A stretch of 64,000 nt of DNA from Balneolaceae bacterium (GTDB taxonomy: Bacteria > Bacteroidota > Rhodothermia > Balneolales > Balneolaceae), in contig JAFIFB010000052.1 in NCBI GenBank assembly GCA_020832285.1, forward strand, positions 41,395-105,394, given 5' to 3'. The translations under genes were made by a program, and so were the position numbers. The notes under the pieces were generated by a model that was given only the letters and a program-made list of their open reading frames with translations, was not told the DNA's origin and ran no database searches. This document shows, in pieces, positions 16,775 through 25,988 of the stretch (position 1 is the first letter of the stretch; every line of letters starts with the position of its first letter).

Positions 16775-19144
16775 TTAAGCTGATTTATATAATTCATTCT
16801 CAATTTCGTGGATGGCCTGAAAGTATAGATCTCGCCCGCCAAACTCTTGTATGATTTCCATCGGTGTACCTATATTGTTGAATGGATCTAATCTAAGAAT
16901 ATTCACATCCTCCAGATTCTCAAGCCCTTCATCTTCATACTTGTCCAACAGGGCTTGTAATACCTCCTTGGCAGTTCCGGTGTACTTGCCGAAGTAGTTC
17001 CTCTTCTTCACGTTATTGGCCCTTTCCTGACGGGTGAGTGGAGGCTGCTCGAAGGCTATGTGGCAGATGAGGTCAAAAGGATCAAGCTCTTTATCTACGT
17101 CTTTTTTCAGTTCGCTGAATACCACTCCGGCTTCTTCCAGTTCTTCTACAATGGCCTGTTTCTTTTCAGAACCTTTCCACTTGCGTAGAAAATCATCCAG
17201 TGAGTTGTACTTATCATTGATTTTCTTGCGGGAGTAATCCTTCAGAGATTCGGTAATTAGCTTTCCATCGTCACCATAGTACTGAACTCTTTGGTTGAGC
17301 AGTTTCACCTCCACTTTATCAACATAAAAACGTCTCACATTATCCTCCTCAATCGGACCGCCATCATCCTCACCTTCCCAAAGAAAATCCTCACCCTCAC
17401 TTTCAACTGCTACCGATGGAATATCATCCGGGTGGAATTCATCTTCTGGAATGGGTGTATCATTCGGGCCAAAACTGGTAGCCTGTACCGGCTCACCATC
17501 AAAGTCGGGATCGGCAAAGTGGCGGGTCACATTTCGGAAATCCATAATGGTGAAATACATCTTTCCATAATCTTCACTGATTCGTGTGCCACGGCCGATG
17601 ATCTGTTTGAATTCAGTCATCGACCCGATATTGGCATCCAGCACGATGAACTTGCAGGTTGGAATGTCAACCCCTGTGGTAAGCAACTTGGAGGTTGTCG
17701 CGATTACCGGATACGGTTCCTCTTCATCCATAAAATTATCCAGTTCCCGTTTACCAATGATCTCATCACCAGTAATTCGCATCACATAACGGTTATCTCT
17801 GGCAACTATATCCGCATTATAATTGATAAGGGCCTGTCGCATTCTTTCAGCGTGATCGATGTCTATACAGAAGATGATCGTTTTAGCATACCGGTCCGTT
17901 TCCTTCAAAAACTCTGTCACTTTACGCGCTACCAAATCTGTGCGTTTTTCAAGAATTAGATTCCGGTCGTAATCCTTCTGGTTGTACTCGCGGTCGGGAA
18001 TAATATTACCATACTTATCGGTAAAGCCATCCAAAGGTCTCCACCCTTCAGCATCTTTATCAAGGGTGAATCGCACTACTTTGTATGGTGCAAGAAACCC
18101 ATCTTCAATTCCTTGTTTTAGGGAGTAGGTGTAGAGCGGCTCACCAAAGTAGTCTATATTGGAAACGGTGTTTGTCTCTTTAGGTGTGGCAGTCAGGCCT
18201 ATGTGGGTGGCACTGTCGAAGTATTCCAAAACCCGGCGCCAGGCCGAATCTGCAGCAGCGCTTCCCCTGTGGCACTCATCGATGATGATCAGATCGAAGA
18301 AGTCATGAGAGTACTCTTTGAATACATCCTCAAAATCTTCATTTCCTGTCACTGCCTGGTATAAAGCAAAATAGATTTGGTGGGCCTTGCTGACTTTTCC
18401 TCTTTGAATTTTGTGAACGATGTCTTTAAGTGATCCAAAGTATTTACGAATCGGATCATCCACCAGGATATTTCTATCAGCCAGGAAAAGGATTCGTTTG
18501 TTCTGGCCTGATTTCCAGATTCTCCAGATGATCTGAAAAGCCGTCAAGGTTTTTCCAGTCCCGGTTGCCATAACCAAGATTATTCGATCCATTCCTTTGG
18601 CAATGGCTTCAATGGTTCGGTTAACGGCAATTTCCTGGTAATATCGAAGAGTTCGGCTTCCCTGCTCAAAATGATAGGGCTGTTTTACCAGCTTCTCCTG
18701 TATTTTATTGAACCCATTGGCCTCAGCATATCGGTTCCAGAGTTCTTCAGGCGAAGGGAAATCATTCAGCCCAATTTCTCTGATAATCTCACCATCAGTC
18801 TTAGTACGGTCATGCTCAACAAATCCATCTCCGTTTGAGCTGTAGACAAAAGGTGTGTCGAGGATATCCCCATAATCAAGCGCTTGCTGAAGCCCGGCGC
18901 CTACGGAATGTGAATTATCTTTTGCCTCGATGATTGCCAGTGGTATACCTCTTTTGTAATAGAGGATGTAGTCAGCCTTCTTTCCTTTGTCTCTCTTTGC
19001 TAATGACCCTCTTACACGAATCCGACCATCTGTAAAATACTTCTCTTCACGAATTTGTTTATGTAAATCCCATCCTGCGTCCAGCAATGCCGGTGTGATG
19101 TATTTCGACCGAATATCCGCCTCTGTGAGTCCCGATTTATTCAT
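16775..19144 (-). CDS. hsdR: Type I restriction enzyme motor/nuclease subunit
   Basis: 789 residues. N-terminal nuclease with the PD-(D/E)xK trace Asp58...Glu73-x-Lys75 (ADYILYY, IIEAKDNS). SF2 translocase motor: Walker A ATGTGKT at 193-199, Walker B DECH at 289-292, GLTATPKET, and GRGTRISEDYGK. The C-terminal part (FLRKWKGSEKKQAIVEELEEAG, NYFGKYTGTAKEVLQALLDKYEDEG) resembles the EcoEI-type R C-terminal domain. It drives translocation and cleavage of unmodified DNA. First gene of the minus-strand island. Confidence 0.94.
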   Translation of the reverse strand: MNKSGLTEADIRSKYITPALLDAGWDLHKQIREEKYFTDGRIRVRGSLAKRDKGKKADYILYYKRGIPLAIIEAKDNSHSVGAGLQQALDYGDILDTPFVYSSNGDGFVEHDRTKTDGEIIREIGLNDFPSPEELWNRYAEANGFNKIQEKLVKQPYHFEQGSRTLRYYQEIAVNRTIEAIAKGMDRIILVMATGTGKTLTAFQIIWRIWKSGQNKRILFLADRNILVDDPIRKYFGSLKDIVHKIQRGKVSKAHQIYFALYQAVTGNEDFEDVFKEYSHDFFDLIIIDECHRGSAAADSAWRRVLEYFDSATHIGLTATPKETNTVSNIDYFGEPLYTYSLKQGIEDGFLAPYKVVRFTLDKDAEGWRPLDGFTDKYGNIIPDREYNQKDYDRNLILEKRTDLVARKVTEFLKETDRYAKTIIFCIDIDHAERMRQALINYNADIVARDNRYVMRITGDEIIGKRELDNFMDEEEPYPVIATTSKLLTTGVDIPTCKFIVLDANIGSMTEFKQIIGRGTRISEDYGKMYFTIMDFRNVTRHFADPDFDGEPVQATSFGPNDTPIPEDEFHPDDIPSVAVESEGEDFLWEGEDDGGPIEEDNVRRFYVDKVEVKLLNQRVQYYGDDGKLITESLKDYSRKKINDKYNSLDDFLRKWKGSEKKQAIVEELEEAGVVFSELKKDVDKELDPFDLICHIAFEQPPLTRQERANNVKKRNYFGKYTGTAKEVLQALLDKYEDEGLENLEDVNILRLDPFNNIGTPMEIIQEFGGRDLYFQAIHEIENELYKSA

Positions 19145-19317
19145 AGGCTAAAGTTCAAGTAGCTTTGTATAATTGCTTAATATAAAAGAACTTTGAGAAA
19201 TTGGAAGAAATAAAAATTGTACAATTAATTATTTTGATTTTAATTCAACCTGTGCAGTTATTGAACTTATAAGATTAATGATTCATTTTTCTATACACAT
19301 TAATAAATCCAAAGACT

Positions 19318-19488
19318 ATGGGAATTTATTTTATTGCTGCAGGATTATCATCGAACAATAGAAAAAAAAGTCTCGACAAGGCTTTTAAAACTTCAGATTT
19401 AATATCCTATCTGCCGGTGGACATTAAACAAAAGTTATATGCTTGTTTTGGAGAAGATGAAAGTATCTACGTTTGGGGGGCTAACTAA
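19318..19488 (+). pseudogene. Short ORF, possible gene remnant (56 aa)
   Basis: ATG at 19318 gives 56 codons. It starts MGIYFIAAGLSSNNRKKSLD and ends ESIYVWGAN at a TAA. The beginning looks protein-like and the same frame continues open for about 50 codons after the stop, which suggests a truncated gene. I do not recognise the family; it could also be chance. Confidence 0.3.
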
Positions 19489-19796
19489 GATAGTTTACAT
19501 CATGGTAAAGCTATAACCCGGCGAATACACAGTGAAAATGCATCGCTATTTGGCCAACTACTTCACCTCAGTTCCTCCCGATATTATATCAGTCGGGATT
19601 GTAATGACGATCAATTAAATCCTCTACTTTTCGACCAAAGAGGATGATGGTCCTCCATTAAGACTTTAAACTGGAACCATTAACCTGAAAACGGATCATT
19701 ACTCTTGTCTTTGTTATTTAGACATTTAAGTTCTTATAAAAAAAATTTATAGCAATTTTAAAGTCCTAATTCTAAACACATCAATATATTATTAAC

Positions 19797-19847
19797 TTGA
19801 AGGGATGTTGTACCCTTCAAAATCAAGTGTACCCTTATTGTACCCTT
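19797..19847. repeat. Triple TGTACCCTT repeat with stem-loop
   Basis: TGTACCCTT occurs at 19809-19817, 19828-19836 and 19839-19847. The first copy forms a perfect 8-bp stem, TTGAAGGG (19797-19804) with CCCTTCAA (19813-19820). Repeats beside the 3' end of a tRNA fit a recombinase attachment or arm-type site, but no integrase is present here. Confidence 0.4.
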
Positions 19848-19890
19848 GAATCTGTACTTTCCCGCACCGACTTGTCCTGAAAAATTGCAT

Positions 19891-19922
19891 AAAAAAAGGG
19901 CATCTGTCGGTAACAGACGCCC
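19891..19922 (-). terminator. Terminator of tRNA-Ser
   Basis: GGGCATCTGT (19898-19907) pairs with ACAGACGCCC (19913-19922), with one A-C mismatch and a five-base loop. Read on the minus strand it is followed by seven T. It lies just past the tRNA 3' end. Confidence 0.75.
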
Positions 19923-19928
19923 TGCTGG

Positions 19929-20017
19929 CGGAGAGAGAGGGATTCGAACCCTCGATACCCCGTTAAGGGTATACTCCCTTAGCAGGGGAGCGCTTTCGAC
20001 CACTCAGCCATCTCTCC
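19929..20017 (-). tRNA. tRNA-Ser (anticodon GCU)
   Basis: On the minus strand the acceptor GGAGAGA pairs with TCTCTCC, with discriminator G. The D-arm has TGGCTGAGTGGTCGAAAGC, the anticodon loop is CTGCTAA, there is a long variable arm (GGGTATACCC..ACGGGGTATC region) and the T-arm is GGGTTCGAATCCC. The long variable arm and GCU anticodon identify serine. CCA is not encoded. Its 3' end faces the restriction/toxin-antitoxin island, the usual side for island insertion. Confidence 0.95.
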
Positions 20018-20106
20018 AAACGGCAGATCAGTATTTGATCATAGACTTGTAAATATAGGAACCTTTCCGATCTCTTTGCAACATAAAAACATATTTTTTT
20101 CCCAGA

Positions 20107-20664
20107 CTAACCTTTCTGAAGAATATAAATCTGGGAAAGGTTTCTGCCTTCCTGTGCAAAATCGAGACCATAACCCACAACAAACAGATTCGGAATATTA
20201 AATCCGGTGTAGTCGATCTGAAGATCATACCTTGTCGCTTCTTTTTTGTGAAGTAAAGTCACTACAGATACCGATGCAGGATTCATGCGGTTCATTTTGT
20301 CTGCCAGAAATTTCATAGAGAGTCCCGTATCAATAATATCTTCCACGAGAATAACATGTCGCCCTTCGATATCAGCATCAATTTCTTTCAGCTCCTGAAC
20401 CTCCCCTGATGAAACCTTTTCATCACCGTAACTGCTAAGTTTCAAAAAGTCCACTTCACAAGGTATGGTCACATAGCGCATTAAATCAGCCAGGAATATG
20501 TAAGCGCCATTCAGTACACCTATGAAAATGGGCTTCTTATCTTTGTAATCTTTGCTGAGCTCTTTTCCAAGCTGCTTAATTCTTTGCTGTATTTCTTCAT
20601 GAGTGAGATATACTCTGAACTCTTCGCCATTTATATTCACAATTTCCGGCTGATACAAATCCAT
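20107..20664 (-). CDS. hpt: Hypoxanthine phosphoribosyltransferase
   Basis: 185 residues. Salvages hypoxanthine or guanine with PRPP. The PRPP-binding loop is ILVEDIIDTGLSM; other marks are FIGVLNGAYIFLADL, CEVDFLKLSSYG and the C-terminal PNLFVVGYGLDFAQEGRNL. It follows tilS by 10 bases on the same strand; tilS and hpt are neighbours in many bacteria. Confidence 0.95.
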   Translation of the reverse strand: MDLYQPEIVNINGEEFRVYLTHEEIQQRIKQLGKELSKDYKDKKPIFIGVLNGAYIFLADLMRYVTIPCEVDFLKLSSYGDEKVSSGEVQELKEIDADIEGRHVILVEDIIDTGLSMKFLADKMNRMNPASVSVVTLLHKKEATRYDLQIDYTGFNIPNLFVVGYGLDFAQEGRNLSQIYILQKG

Positions 20665-20674
20665 AAAAACTGAT

Positions 20675-22030
20675 CTACTTTTTTCGAATAGTTAGTGTTT
20701 GTTTCGTTTCAGGAGTGCATCGAACTCGCTCAGAAAGGGTCCCCAACTGTTCTGTCCCTGAATGGTGCGGAAATATAACGGCAGAAATGGTTCCGTCAAA
20801 AGATTCCAGAACTTTTGCCTGTTTTTTAAGGGATGAAGGAATTTTACGGTTCGTCAGATGATCAGATACAAGCTGGCTTCCACTCATTCCCAGTGGCTGA
20901 AAACGATCGGCATCCTTCCAGTTTCGCAGGGTTAGCGGAAACTCAATAGCATTTACATCAAGATGGAGCGTTTGATCGATAAAAGTTTCCGGGGGTTTCT
21001 TCAGCGATAAATGGAGTGCAGATGATTCGTACCCATCAATAACCTCTTTTTTGGAAATAGTGATATTCTCTGAAAAAAACTCGCTGCTTTTAATCAGTTT
21101 AAATGAATCGCGGTCGCGTAATAGTACTGCATTATCAGAAAGGGTGAATGATTTTCCGGTTTGCAGATCACCAATGTCTCTCAGCGAATCTAAAAATCCG
21201 CGGCTCAGGTTAATCTCTATCATACTCTCTTCTGCCAGTTTTTTTACCATTACCGGATGAAGATCTTCTGGAAGATCCAAAAACTTCCGGCGGTCTATCA
21301 TCCCCTGGCTACGGGATATCTGTCGATATAAAAGATCAGCCATCATTGTAAACTCTCTGGCTTTATCCGGAATTTGTAACAAATTAATTTTCCATCCGGG
21401 AAATAAGCGATTCAGTTCGGGAAACCAGTTGTTACGAATAAAATTTCGTGCATATGTGGATTCTTCGTTTGTCCGGTCCATCCGATACGGGATGTTGAAT
21501 TCCTGTATAAACCGGAGGATGTCTGACTTGGAAACATCCAGCAACGGCCTGAACAGATCGCCGTCCAATACATCCATACCCTTCCAGGCTGAAAAACCTG
21601 CTCCGCGCATAATTTTCTGGAGAATAGTTTCGAGCTGGTCATCTTCATGATGGGCTGTTGCAATATAATCTGCATCAAATTCTTTTTTGATATCGCTGAA
21701 AATCTGATACCTGCGATCACGTGCCCAAGACTGAAAATTTCTTCCTTCGCTTTCATCCGGATCAAGCCGGACCGAAACACATTCAAGATCCCATAAAGCA
21801 GAGACCTCTTCTACGATTGACTGGTCTTTGTCTGAAGCTTCCCCTCGAAGCCTATAGTTGATGTGAACAACAATAGTGTGGATTTGATGGCGATGGAGCA
21901 GATAAAGGAGAGCCATCGAATCTGGCCCGCCGCTGACTCCAGCTACAATTTTGCCTGAAAAGTCAGGCAGACAGGCCTCTTTTTGGCTCAGAAAAGAGTT
22001 CGTTACCGGTGATGATGCGAATTTGTTCAT
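20675..22030 (-). CDS. tilS: tRNA(Ile)-lysidine synthetase
   Basis: Start chosen at the ATG at 22030 (451 residues); an ATG at 22048 adds six residues. Both overlap the 3' end of birA by roughly 65-85 bases. The PP-loop ATPase motif SGGPDS is at about 34-39 (VAGVSGGPDSMALLYLL), followed by VVHINYRLRGEASDKD, ATAHHEDDQLETILQKIMRGAG and the FIRNNWFPELNRLFP region. It converts C34 of tRNA-Ile(CAU) to lysidine so it reads AUA; essential in most bacteria. The C-terminal domain (RNWKDADRFQPLGMSG) is present. Confidence 0.93.
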   Translation of the reverse strand: MNKFASSPVTNSFLSQKEACLPDFSGKIVAGVSGGPDSMALLYLLHRHQIHTIVVHINYRLRGEASDKDQSIVEEVSALWDLECVSVRLDPDESEGRNFQSWARDRRYQIFSDIKKEFDADYIATAHHEDDQLETILQKIMRGAGFSAWKGMDVLDGDLFRPLLDVSKSDILRFIQEFNIPYRMDRTNEESTYARNFIRNNWFPELNRLFPGWKINLLQIPDKAREFTMMADLLYRQISRSQGMIDRRKFLDLPEDLHPVMVKKLAEESMIEINLSRGFLDSLRDIGDLQTGKSFTLSDNAVLLRDRDSFKLIKSSEFFSENITISKKEVIDGYESSALHLSLKKPPETFIDQTLHLDVNAIEFPLTLRNWKDADRFQPLGMSGSQLVSDHLTNRKIPSSLKKQAKVLESFDGTISAVIFPHHSGTEQLGTLSERVRCTPETKQTLTIRKK

Positions 22031-22793
22031 AACTGAATTTATTGACATCTAACTGTTCATTCAACATCAGCAGTTCTCCTTTTTCATTCACACCGATAAA
22101 TTTGAACTTTTCATCCGTCATTTTATCATATACGCTAATATGCACCCATTCGCCATATCCAATTAACCGATGATTAATGTCTCTTTGTAAATCGTCATCA
22201 AACTTGTGCCATCGATGATAAAAAAGCTCAATTTCAGAAAGCAAGTCACCTAAAAGTTCTTCTCTTGAAAAAGTTCTTCCGGCTATCGAAGAGAGAGATA
22301 CTGCAGATTGTCGAATATCTTTGCTGAACTGTTTTTGATTTGTATTCAGGCCTATACCGATAAGTACCCGCTCAGGCTTGGGACCATTAAATGTACACTC
22401 CGTTAGCAATCCGCCAATTTTCCGATTTCCAACTAACAGATCATTTGGCCATTTAATACGCACCTGTTCAGTAGTATATTTTTGCAATGCATGGCAAACG
22501 GCGGATGCACAGGCAAGTGTAAGAAGAACAAGGCGTTCTCCCTTTGGAGGCCGAAAGGCAAGTGTAAATGTGAGATTTTGAAATGGTGCAGCTTCCCAGC
22601 TTCTCTCATACTGGCCCCTTCCCTGGGTTTGATGATCAGCAAGAACTACCGTACCGTGAATCAAATCAGAAGAAGAAACCTGTTTAAGGTACGAATTTGT
22701 AGATTCAACCCGCCTGATGTAGATAAATTCACTACCAAGCCAGGTAGTGCGCATATAATCTTTACATTGATCTACATCAAAGCGTGTTGCCAT
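21963..22793 (-). CDS. birA: Biotin--[acetyl-CoA-carboxylase] ligase
   Basis: 276 residues, without the N-terminal HTH of bifunctional BirA, so probably only a ligase. Motifs: STNSYLKQ, DHQTQGRGQYERSWEA (biotinyl-AMP loop), IKWPNDLLVGNRKIGGLLTE and VLIGIGLNTNQ. It attaches biotin to carboxylase carrier domains. It is five bases from the CBM48 gene stop and overlaps tilS, so it is part of the minus-strand string CBM48-birA-tilS-hpt. Confidence 0.93.
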   Translation of the reverse strand: MATRFDVDQCKDYMRTTWLGSEFIYIRRVESTNSYLKQVSSSDLIHGTVVLADHQTQGRGQYERSWEAAPFQNLTFTLAFRPPKGERLVLLTLACASAVCHALQKYTTEQVRIKWPNDLLVGNRKIGGLLTECTFNGPKPERVLIGIGLNTNQKQFSKDIRQSAVSLSSIAGRTFSREELLGDLLSEIELFYHRWHKFDDDLQRDINHRLIGYGEWVHISVYDKMTDEKFKFIGVNEKGELLMLNEQLDVNKFSYEQIRIITGNELFSEPKRGLSA

Positions 22794-22797
22794 TCAA

Positions 22798-23097
22798 TTA
22801 TTTTCCGGTTTCAACAACACTGTCTTCAGTACCGAATTCGTTCGGAACATAATCATCAGCAGCGTCGTCGTTTTCCCACTTAACACCATCGAGAAGGTAT
22901 CTGAAGCGGTACTTGTTTTCTGGTTTCAACCGCAAAGTTACTTCCCAATTGTCTTTTTTCTTTTCAAGTTTATCGGCAGTCTGGTCCCATTCGTTAAAAT
23001 CTCCTACAACATGGACCTTCTCGTTTGCCCACTCCTTGGGAATGGAAAAAGTAACTTTGCATACTGTTCGTTTTGGTGTAAATGTTTTTTGTAACAT
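22798..23097 (-). CDS. Isoamylase early-set (CBM48-like) mini-protein
   Basis: 99 residues forming a single Ig-like glycogen-binding domain: VTFSIPKEWANEKVHVVGDFNEWD, WEVTLRLKPENKYRFRYLLDG, then KWENDDAADDYVPNEFGTED. It is the early-set module found in glycogen branching/debranching enzymes and AMPK-beta, here standing alone. No catalytic domain and no signal peptide. It may bind glycogen or sugar polymers; the function of such stand-alone copies is unknown. Confidence 0.85.
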   Translation of the reverse strand: MLQKTFTPKRTVCKVTFSIPKEWANEKVHVVGDFNEWDQTADKLEKKKDNWEVTLRLKPENKYRFRYLLDGVKWENDDAADDYVPNEFGTEDSVVETGK

Positions 23098-23338
23098 AAT
23101 TGATTTTGTGCTGGATTAGAAATTTCTCTTGAAAAGTAAGTTATTTAATTAATTAACGAATTAAAATATTTTTAGTTTTTTTATTTACGTATTTATATTT
23201 TTTTAATTTAATTAATTAAATTTATATACCACTAAACATAATTTAATTTCACGTGGTAGCGTTTCCCGTCTTAGCTTTAAAACTATTTTTATTAATTTGG
23301 TTTAAGAAATCTGTTTTTTAAAAAATTAATACATCTAA
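23098..23338. other. Very AT-rich spacer
   Basis: 241 bases between ptsI and the CBM48 gene, both on the minus strand. 23142-23224 is almost pure A/T, with ATTAATTAAT-type palindromes at both ends (around 23144-23156 and 23208-23221). It probably contains the CBM48-birA promoter with upstream A/T tracts. No ORF seen. Confidence 0.5.
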
Positions 23339-25057
23339 CTAAGCAGGTCGCCACTCTTCCAATAATTCATGTATGTGTTCCAGTTCATCTGCATCAAGAA
23401 CGCGCTCAGCCAGCTTTTTCATTTCATCGAGAGTGTTACTGCAAAGAACGGATTTTACTAAGGGAATAGAACCGGTATTCATGCTTAAATCCCTGATGCC
23501 CAGCCCTAAAAGACAAGCTGCTGCTTCAGGTTTTGAAGCCATTTCACCGCAGATTGCCACCGGAATACCTTCTTTATCAGCAGCATCTTTCGACATTTTA
23601 ATTAGCTTCCAGATGGATGGATGAAAGCTGTCGAAGAGATGTGATATTTTTTCATTACCCCTGTCTACCGCCAGTGTGTATTGGGTTAAATCATTGGTTC
23701 CCAGGCTAAAAAAATCAACATGCTTTGCTACATATTCAGCCATTAAAGCAATGCTTGGAACCTCAACCATAATTCCGATCGGAGTTTCAGTATCAACTGG
23801 AACATGTTGGCGGGACAGGCTGCTGCATACATCAATACAGTGCCGCTTAACTTCATGTATTTCCTCCATACTGGAAACCATAGGGATTAATATTTTTACT
23901 TTTCCCGTGAACTTACCTGAAACCCGATAAATAGCCTCCAGCTGCTTTTTTAAAAACTCTTTTTTATCGAGAAGCATTCTTATCCCGCGCCAGCCCAAAA
24001 ATGGATTAGCTTCATTTTCTGAGTTTTCAAGCAGTTTGTCACCACCGGCATCAAACAAACGTATGGTAACTGTATGGCCTTCAGCTGCTTCAACCATCTT
24101 GGAATAAAATTCAACCTGGTCCCATACATCAAACTCGTTCGATTCGAATAAGATAGTTTCGGTTCTGAGCAAGCCAACTCCCCGGGCTCCATGAGTCTTG
24201 AGCCTCGGTAATTCCTCCAGAAATTCTACATTCGCACGAAGCGTAAATTCTGAACCACAACTTGTTTTATTAGGTTTTCGAGCCCATTCAAGAGCTTTCT
24301 GAAATCGTGAAAATTGTTCCTCTTTCCTTTTGAGATACTCCTGTTTCTGCTTCCACGACGGCCGCAGAATAACCTGGCCTGTTGAACCGTCAATAATCAC
24401 ATCGTTACCATCCTGAAGCTGAAAACGGTCCCAGTGCGCATTAATCACGCAGGGAATTCCGAGAGATTGAGATAAGATAACGGCATGAGATGTAAGTCCG
24501 CCCCTTTCCATTACAATTCCGGAAATTTTGATCCGGCTCAGTTTCACCATCACAGTTGGCGGTATATCTTCGGCAAAAACAATCTCACCTTTTATTACAT
24601 CAAACTCTTTCTTTTTTTCTTTAGTAGCCTGAATCAGTTCATCCCGGATTGATACTACGTCAATCGTTCGATCTTTTGCCCATTGTGCACCGGCAGATTC
24701 AAGTAACTGGATATAATCATTAAATGTGCTGAAGATGGCGTAATCTGCCGAAAAATTTTCTTCTTTAATTTTCCGTTTTATAGTTGACGTCACCTCAGGG
24801 TCATTTAGCGCCTGAATCTGAGCATCGATTATTTCCACCACATCATAATCATCGGGAATGGTTTTGATTTTTTCATACTCTTGCACAAGAAATTCACGGG
24901 CATTTTCAAATTTCCTGATATTTTCTTCAATCTCCTGGTCCGAAATTTTTTCCGGGTGGACAGGCTTATTGTCATCACGTAAAATGAAGGCATTGCCAAC
25001 ACCAATACCAGGTGCAGCCGGTTTTCCCGATAAAATTTTTGGCTGTAGCTCTTTCAT
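23339..25057 (-). CDS. ptsI: PTS enzyme I (PEP-protein phosphotransferase)
   Basis: 572 residues. Takes phosphate from PEP and passes it to HPr. The phosphohistidine motif GGLTSHAVILSQSLGIPC has His191. PEP-binding domain: GARGVGLLRTE, PFLGWRGIRMLL, DFFSLGTNDLTQYTLAVDRGN, and VAICGEMASKPEA with the active Cys. Full length. Its ATG overlaps the ptsH stop by four bases. No EII permease is in the window, so a sugar-transport or purely regulatory role cannot be decided. Confidence 0.95.
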   Translation of the reverse strand: MKELQPKILSGKPAAPGIGVGNAFILRDDNKPVHPEKISDQEIEENIRKFENAREFLVQEYEKIKTIPDDYDVVEIIDAQIQALNDPEVTSTIKRKIKEENFSADYAIFSTFNDYIQLLESAGAQWAKDRTIDVVSIRDELIQATKEKKKEFDVIKGEIVFAEDIPPTVMVKLSRIKISGIVMERGGLTSHAVILSQSLGIPCVINAHWDRFQLQDGNDVIIDGSTGQVILRPSWKQKQEYLKRKEEQFSRFQKALEWARKPNKTSCGSEFTLRANVEFLEELPRLKTHGARGVGLLRTETILFESNEFDVWDQVEFYSKMVEAAEGHTVTIRLFDAGGDKLLENSENEANPFLGWRGIRMLLDKKEFLKKQLEAIYRVSGKFTGKVKILIPMVSSMEEIHEVKRHCIDVCSSLSRQHVPVDTETPIGIMVEVPSIALMAEYVAKHVDFFSLGTNDLTQYTLAVDRGNEKISHLFDSFHPSIWKLIKMSKDAADKEGIPVAICGEMASKPEAAACLLGLGIRDLSMNTGSIPLVKSVLCSNTLDEMKKLAERVLDADELEHIHELLEEWRPA

Positions 25058-25326
25058 GGTGGTGCCGGGTTAAACTTATTTTCAAACAGTTTCACAAGTT
25101 TCTCCAGTGCTTCATCTTCATCGGGTCCATCAACAATTAATTCCATTTCTGCGCCTGCTTCTGCAGCGAGTGTCATAACACCAAGGATACTTTTCCCATT
25201 CACTTTGTATCCATACATTTTGATGTAAAATTCTGATTTGAACCGCGAAGCCGTTTTTACTAAAACAGAAGCCGGGCGGGCATGAAGACCCGACTCATTT
25301 AAAACAGTTACCTTCTTCGTTTTCAT
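25054..25326 (-). CDS. ptsH: PTS phosphocarrier HPr
   Basis: 90 residues. His15 in SGLHARPAS accepts phosphate from enzyme I. Ser46 in NGKSILGVMTLAA is the site of HPr kinase control in many phyla. Full length and soluble. First gene of the ptsH-ptsI operon, with an ATGA overlap. Confidence 0.95.
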   Translation of the reverse strand: MKTKKVTVLNESGLHARPASVLVKTASRFKSEFYIKMYGYKVNGKSILGVMTLAAEAGAEMELIVDGPDEDEALEKLVKLFENKFNPAPP

Positions 25327-25480
25327 GTATGGTTAGTCATTAATATAATACGTCAGTCTTTTAAGATGAAAATAACAAAAAAGCAGTAACAGAGCGTGAT
25401 TCTTCTGCATCTTGATCCAAAAAATCATTGTTTTGAGTGGTTAGACAAAAAAAATTTTACAAATCAGATACTTCAAAGCA

Positions 25481-25608
25481 TTTAACCCGGATAAAAAAAC
25501 AGAAAATATATTAAATGAAGTGTAAATTATGGGTATATATAACTTTATGATCTAATATAGCAGGGACTTTTTAAGGGAAAATTCTCCTGGTTTAATATCC
25601 GGGCTAAA
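25481..25608. repeat. Dispersed element with terminal inverted repeats, copy B
   Basis: TTTAACCCGGATA (25481-25493) and TATCCGGGCTAAA (25596-25608) are inverted repeats with one mismatch. The interior 25507-25531 and 25544-25553 match copy A at 5233-5257 and 5263-5272. The right end supplies the stop codon of the adjacent holin-like gene. Confidence 0.6.
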
Positions 25609-25930
25609 ACAATCTGAACATGATGGCATTCGCTATTGAGATATAAACACTGAAAAACACTGCCCACCAGAAACCATTCACTGAAAATCCATCAAGCAGT
25701 TTATCGATAAAAAGGAGGATCAGGCCGTTGATCACAAGAATAAACAAACCAAGTGTAAGTATTGTGAGAGGAAGGGTAAGAAGTATGATCAGCGGCTTAA
25801 TAAACATATTAATCAGACTGAGAATTATGGCCACACCGATTGCCGAAAAAAAACTTTTTACTTTAACACCATCAAATAAATATGCTCCGAGAAATATGAC
25901 GATGCTATTAATCAGTAGTATTTTTAACAT
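25604..25930 (-). CDS. Phage-holin-4-like small membrane protein
   Basis: 108 residues with four hydrophobic segments: ILLINSIVIFLGAYLF, FSAIGVAIILSLINMFIKPLIILLTLP with the family's N-x-x-I/F-K-P-x-L-x-L-P pattern, LTLGLFILVINGLILLFIDKLL, and a C-terminal helix. This is the YvlD/holin_4_2 family found in non-phage chromosomes; function unknown. No phage genes are nearby. Its stop codon lies inside an inverted-repeat element. Confidence 0.85.
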   Translation of the reverse strand: MLKILLINSIVIFLGAYLFDGVKVKSFFSAIGVAIILSLINMFIKPLIILLTLPLTILTLGLFILVINGLILLFIDKLLDGFSVNGFWWAVFFSVYISIANAIMFRLF

Positions 25931-25988
25931 AAGATAAAATTTGTGAAGGTTTATCTACACATACGAACAATTCTAAAATTGGTTACCC

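Larger units (their letters stand above)
19145..19928. other. Long spacer between hsdR and tRNA-Ser
   Basis: About 780 bases holding the hsdR promoter region, a short ORF at 19318-19488 and a cluster of TGTACCCTT repeats. The frame after the short ORF stop stays open for about 50 more codons, which may be decay of an older gene. No integrase or transposase is visible. Confidence 0.5.

Noticed and set aside
19758..20003. 81-codon minus-strand frame across the tRNA gene
   Set aside because: Its start (ESAPLLREYTLNGVSRVRIPLSP) is the translation of tRNA-Ser, a common artefact.
19846..20052. 68-codon plus-strand frame with GGERGIRTLDTPLRV
   Set aside because: Antisense of the same tRNA-Ser; this peptide is a well-known false protein.
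25604..25930. Prophage indicated by a holin-like gene
   Set aside because: No other phage gene around; this family is common in ordinary chromosomes.
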